DNA from: CAZRIZ01 sp964625885
GTDB taxonomy: Bacteria; Patescibacteriota; Saccharimonadia; Saccharimonadales; Saccharimonadaceae
DNA: 24,362 nt
Direction of reading: 5' to 3'
Assembly: GCA_964625885.1 (NCBI GenBank)
Contig: CAZVBM010000010.1
Location: 1-24,362, forward strand
The notes beneath the pieces are model-generated. The model saw only the letters and a program-made list of their open reading frames with translations, made no database searches and was not told where the DNA came from. Positions within the stretch are counted from its first letter, which is position 1. Every line of letters begins with the position of its first letter. This document shows positions 13,840-20,447 of the stretch, in pieces. The position numbers were made by a program, and so were the translations under genes.

Positions 13840-14196
13840 TTACGAGATGGAAAGGATGGCTTCTTTGATAAGCTTATCGTCTTTTGATAATTTGCTAATA
13901 GTGCTAATTTCGTCGGCGCCTAAAATCTCGTCAGCAGCCGCTTCAAATTGAACTAATTTTAGTTTGCGCCAAACGTCGCCGGCGTAGCCCAGTAGGGTAT
14001 TGTTCTCGGTATATTCTAATCCGCGGTAAAAACCACTTTCACTGGGCAAGAATACTTTGTAGAGTGGGGTTTTGTCAGGGTGGTCTTCCGACTTTAGTTT
14101 ATTAACTGTCACTGTGGTGACTTTGTCGGTTTGGGGCATTACAAGCTCGCAGGTAAAAGAGCTGTAAACTAGTTTTTCGGCCTTCTTTTTAGACAT
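13840..14196 (-). CDS. Conserved-looking cytoplasmic protein of unknown function
   Basis: A 118-residue protein without membrane segments or signal peptide. The N-terminus is basic (MSKKKAEK), the middle has alternating hydrophobic residues suggesting beta strands, and the C-terminus is helical and acidic. I recognise no family. I chose the ATG at 14196, because AAGGA sits eight bases upstream. An ATG at 14223 would add nine basic residues but lacks a Shine-Dalgarno sequence. A TTGACT-17-TAGTAT promoter and a bidirectional terminator bracket it as a single gene. It occupies the place of pyrH between tsf and frr but shows no kinase motif. Confidence 0.72.
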   Translation of the reverse strand: MSKKKAEKLVYSSFTCELVMPQTDKVTTVTVNKLKSEDHPDKTPLYKVFLPSESGFYRGLEYTENNTLLGYAGDVWRKLKLVQFEAAADEILGADEISTISKLSKDDKLIKEAILSIS

Positions 14197-14235
14197 TCGT
14201 TGTTTCCTTGTTTGTTTTTGCATGTTTATACTTTC

Positions 14236-14264
14236 ATACTAGCATAAAATTGATAAAAAGTCAA
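14236..14264 (-). promoter_or_regulatory. Promoter of the unknown gene at 13840-14196
   Basis: On the minus strand TTGACT (14259-14264), a 17-nt spacer and TAGTAT (14236-14241). The predicted start near 14229 gives a leader of about 32 nt to the ATG at 14196. Confidence 0.75.
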
Positions 14265-14316
14265 TAGTAACGCCACCTTTTAGTAAAAATAAAAGGCAAA
14301 AAGCCTGGGGCGATTA

Positions 14317-14325
14317 TGCTATACT
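14317..14325 (+). promoter_or_regulatory. Extended -10 promoter of frr
   Basis: TGC followed by TATACT (14320-14325); no good -35 box. The start is predicted near 14332, with GAGGAG (14343-14348) eight bases before the ATG. Just upstream, CCTTTTA (14276-14282) and TAAAAGG form a weak AT-rich inverted repeat of unclear meaning. Confidence 0.6.
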
Positions 14326-14356
14326 TAACTATTAAGAGAAACGAGGAGTTTTCAAG

Positions 14357-14911
14357 ATGTTTGACTTAAAGAAATATGAAGCGGAGATGGCTAAGATAGT
14401 CGGCTTTTTTGTGGACAAGATGAAGACAGTTCGCACTGGTCGCGCTCACCCAGACATGTTAGATAGTGTGCGGGTAGAGGTCTATGGTACGTTTTTGCCG
14501 CTCAACCAGATTGCTAATGTAGTGGTGACTGACGCGCAACTTTTAACCGTCACGCCATTTGATGCTAATAATTTGCAGGCAATTGCTGGTGCAATTCGAG
14601 CTGATAAAGGATTAGGCTTTAATCCAAGCGATGATGGGCGAGTAGTGCGTGTGCCAATTCCACCGCTAACTGAAGAGCGTCGTCGGGAGATCGTCAAGCA
14701 AACTCGCGAGAAAGTTGAGGAGTCTAAGATTTCAGTGCGTAATCTGCGCCAAGACGCTCTGAAGGAGATTAAAAAGCTAAAAGAGGCTAAGTCGATCTCT
14801 GAAGATGACGCTAAACGTTTAGAAAAATCAGTTCAGGATTTGGTTGACAAGACACAAGACCAGCTTGAAGCCGAATTTACTACTAAAGAAAAGGATTTGA
14901 TGACGATTTAG
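14357..14911 (+). CDS. frr: Ribosome recycling factor
   Basis: RRF splits post-termination ribosomes with EF-G. The 184-residue protein is full length and shows KMKTVRTGRAHPDMLDSVRVE, the family's most conserved stretch. It also has LNQIANVVVTDAQLLTVTPFD and VPIPPLTEERRREIVKQ, and the long helices of domain I at the end. rseP follows after 20 bases, so frr heads the frr-rseP-CPBP-proS-greA run. Confidence 0.96.
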   Translation: MFDLKKYEAEMAKIVGFFVDKMKTVRTGRAHPDMLDSVRVEVYGTFLPLNQIANVVVTDAQLLTVTPFDANNLQAIAGAIRADKGLGFNPSDDGRVVRVPIPPLTEERRREIVKQTREKVEESKISVRNLRQDALKEIKKLKEAKSISEDDAKRLEKSVQDLVDKTQDQLEAEFTTKEKDLMTI

Positions 14912-14931
14912 TCATTAACTGAGATATAAAA

Positions 14932-16077
14932 ATGACACTTTTGGGCATCATCGTTGGTTTGTTAGTACTGTCTATCCTTGTGGCGTTGCACGAGCTGGGG
15001 CATGCTGTGATAGCGCATCGCAACGGCGTTAAAGTAGAAGAATATGCGATTGGTTTTCCGCCAAATTTATGGACGAAAAAGTTAAAATCTGGCATCGACT
15101 TTAAATTAAACGCTTTGCCGATTGGCGGTTATGTCAAATTGCAGGGTGAATACGATGCTGCCAATAAGCCAGGCGACTATGGGCGAGCGGGTTACTTAGG
15201 TAAGACCAAAATTCTATTTGCTGGGGTGGCGGTTAATTTCTTAATGGCTTGGCTAATCTTGTCAATTCTGGGGGTGGTTGGTTTGCCCGTGGCAATACCA
15301 AATCAATTTAGTTTTGCTAGCGACGAAGTGACTAGTTCGGCCGTTAGGGTGTCTGGTTTGGAGGAGGGGGGACCGGCTGATGTCGCGGGAGTAAAGAGCG
15401 GTGATGAAATTGTGAGTCTGGCTGGTAAGGCGATTAATACTCCGGAAGATCTCGTAGACTTGACTAAGGAGCGCGCCGGACAAACTGTGCCGATGGTTAT
15501 TCGGCGATCAGGTATGGAGCAGGTCCAACAGATTGAAATTCGCGGTGAGGATAAGCCAATTGACAAGGGGTTTGTTGGTATTTACCCATCGCAGCCGAGC
15601 TGGATTAAAACCAAGTGGTACAAGGCGCCAGTTTTTGGTTTTGTGACCGTCGCGCAGTTTAGCTGGGAGATTGTCAAGAGCGTCGGGCAGCTTTTTGTTG
15701 ATTTTTTTGGTGGAATCATTCAAAAGATTAGCTTTGATCCAGCGATCCGAAAATTGGGTGGTGAGAATCTAGCCAAAGCTGGTGACTCGGTGGCTGGACC
15801 GATTGCCTTGTTGGGATTAATATTTCCGTCTTTGGTTGGCTCGGACCCAATTACTTTTTGCTTCTTTGTAGCACTAATCTCATTAACCCTGGCAGTGATG
15901 AATCTATTACCAATTCCGGGGCTTGACGGCGGTCGATGGCTAACGATGACGGTCTTTCGCCTATCTAAAAAGAAGTTGACCAAAGAGCGCGAAGAGAAGA
16001 TCCAAACTGTTGGTGCGGTAATATTACTAGGAATGATGATCTTAGTGGTGGTAAGCGATGTTCTCAAAATTATCTAA
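14932..16077 (+). CDS. rseP: RseP-like M50 site-2 zinc metalloprotease
   Basis: An intramembrane protease that cuts membrane-bound anti-sigma factors or signal-peptide remnants in related bacteria. The 381-residue protein has the zinc-binding HELGH at 20-24 in the first membrane segment, GGYVKL at 65-70, one PDZ domain (about 130-210, instead of two in E. coli), and the third zinc ligand in NLLPIPGLDGG (324-334). The active site is intact. The Shine-Dalgarno sequence is poor, suggesting coupling to frr. It ends 20 bases inside the CPBP gene. Its substrate here is unknown; no anti-sigma factor is in the window. Confidence 0.94.
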   Translation: MTLLGIIVGLLVLSILVALHELGHAVIAHRNGVKVEEYAIGFPPNLWTKKLKSGIDFKLNALPIGGYVKLQGEYDAANKPGDYGRAGYLGKTKILFAGVAVNFLMAWLILSILGVVGLPVAIPNQFSFASDEVTSSAVRVSGLEEGGPADVAGVKSGDEIVSLAGKAINTPEDLVDLTKERAGQTVPMVIRRSGMEQVQQIEIRGEDKPIDKGFVGIYPSQPSWIKTKWYKAPVFGFVTVAQFSWEIVKSVGQLFVDFFGGIIQKISFDPAIRKLGGENLAKAGDSVAGPIALLGLIFPSLVGSDPITFCFFVALISLTLAVMNLLPIPGLDGGRWLTMTVFRLSKKKLTKEREEKIQTVGAVILLGMMILVVVSDVLKII

Positions 16078-16849
16078 GAAAACTAATCTTAAAAAGCCTC
16101 AAGCCAAGCGGCTAGATTTACGTAAGGCTAACTCGATCTTTTTAACCACACTTTGGGTTGGTATGACTTATGTTGTGGCTAGCGGGGCGGCTTATCTGGT
16201 TATTTTGATAGCCGGAAAACTAGGCTGGCTAACGGCTCAGCAAGAGACGATTGCTGTGATTATCGGTGGTTTAGTGACCTATGCGGTGTCGATAGTCTTG
16301 TTGTTCTTTGGCATTCATCTAGCAAAAAAGTACCCCGAGAAATTTAGGCTCCTGGGGATAAAAAAGGCTGATTGGGCGTTTGGCGGTTGGTTAACATGGC
16401 AGCAGTTATTTTTGGGCTTAGCGGCTTTTGTTGTATCGATGATCGCGATGGTTGTTGTGTTGTCATTAGTTAGTCAGATTTTTCCAGGCTTTAATCTAGA
16501 AGAGGCCCAGGATCTTGGCATTAGCCCGCTTGCGGTTTATCGACGTTACGAGATGCTGGCGGTGTTTGCTTTGCTGGTGGTAATAGGGCCGATTGCTGAA
16601 GAGTTAGTCTTTCGTGGCTACTTATATGGCAAGTTGCGTCAATTTTCATCGGTTGTAACTAGTGTACTTATAACTAGTTTGCTGTTTGGGTTAGTTCATC
16701 TCCAGCCAAATGTAGCAGTGGCGACTTTTGTAATGTCGGTGGTAATGTGTCTTTGTCGCGAGGCAACTGGTTCAATCTATCCGGCAATTATTATTCATAT
16801 GTTGAAGAACGGTATTGCTTTTGCGTTATTATTTATGATGAAGGGATAG
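16058..16849 (+). CDS. CPBP-family intramembrane glutamic protease (CAAX protease-like)
   Basis: A 263-residue membrane protein with about seven membrane segments and a basic cytoplasmic N-terminus. The family motifs are complete: EELVFR (Glu181, Glu182, Arg186), a first His in GLVHLQP (His214), and HMLKN (His247, Asn251). In other organisms the family includes Rce1-type CAAX proteases and bacteriocin self-immunity proteins; the substrate here is unknown. The start lies 20 bases inside rseP and proS follows after three bases, so it is tightly bound to the rseP operon. A shared role in membrane proteolysis is reasonable inference. Confidence 0.88.
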   Translation: MFSKLSKKTNLKKPQAKRLDLRKANSIFLTTLWVGMTYVVASGAAYLVILIAGKLGWLTAQQETIAVIIGGLVTYAVSIVLLFFGIHLAKKYPEKFRLLGIKKADWAFGGWLTWQQLFLGLAAFVVSMIAMVVVLSLVSQIFPGFNLEEAQDLGISPLAVYRRYEMLAVFALLVVIGPIAEELVFRGYLYGKLRQFSSVVTSVLITSLLFGLVHLQPNVAVATFVMSVVMCLCREATGSIYPAIIIHMLKNGIAFALLFMMKG

Positions 16850-16852
16850 TAG

Positions 16853-18094
16853 ATGAAAAGAAGTGAGTTGTATATAAAAACTAGCAAAACGGCGCCGGCT
16901 GACGAGACAGCTAAGAACGCCCAGCTTTTAATTCGTGCCGGCTTTATTTACAAGGTGATGGCTGGTGTTTATGCCTATACACCGTTGGGATTGGCAGTTT
17001 TAGAAAAAATTAAAAAGATCGTTCGTGAAGAGATGGATGGAATCGGTGGCCAGGAAATTTTAATGACCAGCTTGCAACCAGCCGACGTCTGGAAAGAAAC
17101 GTCGCGTTGGAGTGATGATGTTGTGGATATTTGGTTTAAGACCAAGTTAAAAGATGAGACAGAAATCGGCCTGGCGTGGTCGCATGAAGAGGCAATTTTG
17201 GGTATGCTGCGTCACCAGGTTAAAAGTTACAAGGACCTACCAATTGCGGTTTATCAGTTCCAAACTAAGATGCGCAATGAGCTCAGGGCTAAGGCGGGTA
17301 TTATGCGTGGTCGCGAGTTTCTCATGAAAGACATGTATTCGCTTCACGCCACCAAAGAAGATTTAGACGAGTTTTATCATCAGGTTATGGAGGCGTATAA
17401 GCGAGTCTTTGCGCGCCTAGGTCTGGGCGATCGGACTTTTGTTACTTTTGCGAGCGGTGGTGCGTTTACAAAATTTAGCCATGAATTTCAGACAATTTGT
17501 GAGGCCGGTGAGGACGTGCTTTATGTTAATCGCGAAAAGAACGTGGCCGTTAATGAAGAAGTGCTAGACGAAGCCTTGGTGGAATTGGAACTGAGTAAGG
17601 ACCAATTAGAGAGAGCTAAGTCGGCTGAGGTTGGTAATATCTTTAATTTTGGCACTGACAAATGTCAACAGATGAAGGTTTATTTCACTGATCAGAGCGG
17701 TCAACAGCGACCAGTTTATTTGGCGTCTTATGGTATTGGCGTCTCGCGTCTGATGGGTGTGGTCGCCGAGATCTTTGCTGATGAAAAAGGTCTAGTTTGG
17801 CCGGAAGTGATTGCACCGGCTCGGGTTTATCTGATCAGTATTGGTGGTGAGGCCAACGAGCGAGCCACTGAGCTGTACCAAAAGCTACAGGACTTAGGTA
17901 TTGAGGTTCTCTACGATGATCGCGACGAGAGGCCTGGTGTAAAGTTCGCTGATGCAGAATTGATGGGTGTCCCGTATAGAGTAACTCTGAGCGAGAGGCT
18001 GGGCGATCAAGCAGAGTTGCTTGAACGCGTTAGTGGTGAACAAAACGTATTGACAGCTGATGAGCTAATTGCTAAACTAGTGGCAAATGTTTAG
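16853..18094 (+). CDS. proS: Prolyl-tRNA synthetase lacking the editing domain
   Basis: A class II synthetase charging tRNA-Pro. At 413 residues it is much shorter than the 565-575 of typical bacterial ProRS. The N-terminal catalytic half has SHEEAILGMLR, KMRNELRAKAGIMRGREFLMKD (motif 2) and FHxFQ-like FSHEFQ. Motif 3 is YGIGVSRLMG, followed by the anticodon-binding domain (VYLISIGGEA to the end). About 180 residues of the INS editing domain, normally between motifs 2 and 3, are missing. Ala-tRNA-Pro would then have to be cleared by a separate YbaK-type protein or be tolerated. AAGGGA precedes the ATG. Confidence 0.94.
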   Translation: MKRSELYIKTSKTAPADETAKNAQLLIRAGFIYKVMAGVYAYTPLGLAVLEKIKKIVREEMDGIGGQEILMTSLQPADVWKETSRWSDDVVDIWFKTKLKDETEIGLAWSHEEAILGMLRHQVKSYKDLPIAVYQFQTKMRNELRAKAGIMRGREFLMKDMYSLHATKEDLDEFYHQVMEAYKRVFARLGLGDRTFVTFASGGAFTKFSHEFQTICEAGEDVLYVNREKNVAVNEEVLDEALVELELSKDQLERAKSAEVGNIFNFGTDKCQQMKVYFTDQSGQQRPVYLASYGIGVSRLMGVVAEIFADEKGLVWPEVIAPARVYLISIGGEANERATELYQKLQDLGIEVLYDDRDERPGVKFADAELMGVPYRVTLSERLGDQAELLERVSGEQNVLTADELIAKLVANV

Positions 18095-18098
18095 AGGT

Positions 18099-18121
18099 AA
18101 TTTCGAGCCAGACTCGAAATT
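18099..18121 (+). other. Stable hairpin between proS and greA
   Basis: AATTTCGAG (18099-18107), CCAGA, CTCGAAATT (18113-18121): a 9-bp perfect stem four bases after the proS stop. There is no T tract after it, so it is a poor intrinsic terminator. It may protect the proS mRNA end, pause RNA polymerase, or terminate weakly. Confidence 0.55.
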
Positions 18122-18160
18122 TACTTTGCAGTAAAAGCAAGAGAAAGAGAAAGATTAGAC

Positions 18161-18622
18161 ATGGCAAAAAAAGCTTATAAATTGACCCAAAAGGGCCTTA
18201 ATGAATTAAAGAACGAATTAGAAGAGTTGAAATCACAAAGGGGTGAGATTGCGGAAAAGATTGCCTCGGCACGGGACTTCGGCGACTTAAGTGAAAATGC
18301 CGAATATGATGCTGCCCGAACTGAACAGAGCGTATTAGAAACACGAATCGCTCAGATTGAAGATATTGTAGCTAATGTGGAGATTATTCAATCGGGTGCT
18401 AATAAGCAAATTGGTCTAGGCAGCGAAGTTGAAGTCAAGGATCAGACTGGAAAGAGTAAAACTTATCATCTGGTTGGGGCGGTTGAAGCCAATCCACTGG
18501 AGGGCAAGATTAGCGACGAATCACCGATTGGGCAGGCGATTCTAGACAAGATGGTTGGTGACAACTTTGAGGTTGAGACGCCCAAGGGTTTGATTAAATA
18601 TCAAATTGTCGCTGTCCGCTAG
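18161..18622 (+). CDS. greA: Transcription elongation factor GreA
   Basis: GreA rescues backtracked RNA polymerase by stimulating transcript cleavage. The 153-residue protein has an N-terminal coiled coil whose tip carries the acidic pair in ARDFGDLSENAEYDAA, the family signature, and a C-terminal FKBP-like domain (SPIGQAILDKMVGD, then VETPKG). The length is normal. The leader is purine-rich (AAGAGAAAGAGAAAG) and has no classic Shine-Dalgarno sequence. It is probably co-transcribed from proS through the hairpin, though a separate start is possible. Confidence 0.96.
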   Translation: MAKKAYKLTQKGLNELKNELEELKSQRGEIAEKIASARDFGDLSENAEYDAARTEQSVLETRIAQIEDIVANVEIIQSGANKQIGLGSEVEVKDQTGKSKTYHLVGAVEANPLEGKISDESPIGQAILDKMVGDNFEVETPKGLIKYQIVAVR

Positions 18623-18646
18623 TTTTATTCTCCTAAAATTACTTCG

Positions 18647-18660
18647 TATAATGATATAAT
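18647..18660 (+). promoter_or_regulatory. Double -10 box of lysS (leaderless)
   Basis: Two perfect TATAAT boxes, 18647-18652 and 18655-18660, 8 bases apart. From the second box the transcript would begin at or one base before the ATG at 18668; from the first it would have about 9 leader bases. No -35 box or Shine-Dalgarno sequence is visible. Confidence 0.65.
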
Positions 18661-18667
18661 ATGAGGT

Positions 18668-20176
18668 ATGGCAACATTAAGTGATTATCGAGAAGAGCGG
18701 CTAAAAAAACGTCAAGCGTTGTTAGACTTGGGATTTAATCTTTATCCAAGCGACAGTTATCGCACAGTATTAGCACAAGAAATTATTAACAACTTCGACA
18801 AGCTAAAAGGGCGGGTTGCTAATGTAGCTGGGCGAATTAAATCGCTCCGCAAATTTGGTAAAATTGCTTTTGTGGTGGTTGAAGATGTCAGCGGCCGAAT
18901 CCAATTATTTTTAAATCAGCAATCGCTGCATGATACCGATGCTAAAAAAGGTCTAATCGGACTTAGTGATATAAATCTGCTTGATACTGGTGATTTCATT
19001 GAAGCAACCGGAGAGATTATTAAAACCAAAACTGGCGAGATATCGCTTGATGTTAAAGCCCTGCGCCTATTAGCCAAGACTTTGCGACCAATACCGAGCG
19101 ACCAAGATGGCTTTACTGATAAGGAGCAGCGATTTCGTCGACGCTATCTCGACATGAATGTTAATCCAGAAGTGCGTCAGCGCTTTGTGCGCCGAGCGAA
19201 GTTTTGGCAAGCAACGCGTGATTTCTTGAACGAACGTGGCTTCGTTGAGATAAATACGCCAGTTTTAGAGCACACGACCGGTGGAGCTGATGCTGCGCCG
19301 TTCGTAACTCATATGAATGCTTTGGATGAGGAGTTTTATTTGCGCATTAGTCATGAACTGCCACTCAAACGACTAATCGGCGGTGGCTTAGAGCGAGTTT
19401 ATGATATCGGTCCTCGTTTTCGTAATGAGGGGTTGACTGATGAGCACCTACCAGAACATGTGGCAATGGAGTGGTACATGGCCTATGCCAACTGGCAAGA
19501 TGGTATGAAGTTAATGGAAGAAATGTACGCCTATGTCTTGAAAGAGACGTTTGGTACGCTCAAATTTACAATTGGCGAGCACGAGGTTGATATGTCAAAG
19601 AAGTGGGAAGTTTGGGATTACGCTGAAACTATCAAGAGACATTATGACATTGATGTTTACAAATCGGACCTAGGTGCCATTAAAGCCGCTCTACAAAAGG
19701 CTAATCTTGAGGTTGAGGATACGGAAAATCGAGCTCGTGGTATTGATAAACTTTGGAAGGCAGTTCGCAAGACTGTGGCTGGCCCGGTTTGGTTGATTAA
19801 CACGCCGAAGTTTATTTCGCCACTATCAAAATCTAATCCAGACGATGATCGTGCGACTGAGCGTTTTCAAGCAGTGATTGGTGGTAGTGAGTTAGGCAAT
19901 GGCTACTCTGAGCTGAACGATCCAATTGATCAGTTGAGTCGCTTTAAGGAGCAGCAAGCTATGCGAGACGCTGGTGACGAAGAGGCGATGATGCTCGACA
20001 TCGATTTTGTAGAGATGTTAGAGTATGGCATGCCGCCAACCTGTGGTTGGGGTTATAGCGAGCGAGTGTTTTGGTTGTTCGAAGGCGTGTCGGCTAAAGA
20101 GGGTGTGCCATTTCCGCAACTTAGGCGAGAAGTTGATGGCGTAACGCGAAAGATTTATTCCGATGTCAAGCTCTAA
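18668..20176 (+). CDS. lysS: Lysyl-tRNA synthetase, class II
   Basis: Charges tRNA-Lys. The 502-residue protein has an N-terminal OB-fold anticodon domain (VANVAGRIKSLRKFGK, with VEDVSGRIQLFLN) and a class II catalytic core with RRRYLDMN, LEHTTGGADAAPF, and motif 2 as RFRNEGLTDEHLPEHVAMEW. Motif 3 is unusual: GMPPTCGWGYSERVFWLFEG replaces the common GLPPTxGxGxGxDR form, although the ATP-binding Arg is kept. The segment GVPFPQLRREV follows. The ATG at 18668 fits the family, and the upstream ATG at 18661 is out of frame. The last 14 bases overlap the next small gene. Confidence 0.93.
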   Translation: MATLSDYREERLKKRQALLDLGFNLYPSDSYRTVLAQEIINNFDKLKGRVANVAGRIKSLRKFGKIAFVVVEDVSGRIQLFLNQQSLHDTDAKKGLIGLSDINLLDTGDFIEATGEIIKTKTGEISLDVKALRLLAKTLRPIPSDQDGFTDKEQRFRRRYLDMNVNPEVRQRFVRRAKFWQATRDFLNERGFVEINTPVLEHTTGGADAAPFVTHMNALDEEFYLRISHELPLKRLIGGGLERVYDIGPRFRNEGLTDEHLPEHVAMEWYMAYANWQDGMKLMEEMYAYVLKETFGTLKFTIGEHEVDMSKKWEVWDYAETIKRHYDIDVYKSDLGAIKAALQKANLEVEDTENRARGIDKLWKAVRKTVAGPVWLINTPKFISPLSKSNPDDDRATERFQAVIGGSELGNGYSELNDPIDQLSRFKEQQAMRDAGDEEAMMLDIDFVEMLEYGMPPTCGWGYSERVFWLFEGVSAKEGVPFPQLRREVDGVTRKIYSDVKL

Positions 20177-20426
20177 AAAGACATCGAAATTACAGTTTAG
20201 TCGTCGGTTTAAATTTACCATTCTGATTATGGTGATATTAACCGTCTTTGCGATAATCTTGATTTTGGCTAATAAGTGGCAAAATGAGATTGCCAGAAAA
20301 TCCGATTCGCCGTCGGTTGATATTGAAAAACCTACCAGTGTGTCCTACGATAAGGATCAGATCTTGGTCGACACCACCGATGAGTCGTTAGAAATAATTG
20401 AATTGCCATCGCTAGAAGCCAAGTAA
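20163..20426 (+). CDS. Small single-pass membrane protein of unknown function
   Basis: An 87-residue protein: a basic Ser/Lys-rich N-terminus (1-18), one membrane segment (about 19-38, FTILIMVILTVFAIILILA), and an acidic C-terminal part that should face outward. I recognise no family. It begins inside the end of lysS (14-nt overlap), and the DUF2207 gene follows after 21 bases with a strong Shine-Dalgarno sequence. It is real by position and composition, but function is open; it could be an accessory to the DUF2207 protein. Confidence 0.65.
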   Translation: MSSSKKTSKLQFSRRFKFTILIMVILTVFAIILILANKWQNEIARKSDSPSVDIEKPTSVSYDKDQILVDTTDESLEIIELPSLEAK

Positions 20427-20447
20427 TAAGAATAGGGAGGTTGTTTT

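Noticed and set aside
18099..18121. Hairpin after proS as an intrinsic terminator
   Set aside because: The stem is good, but no T tract follows, so I kept it as a hairpin of unknown role and not as a terminator.
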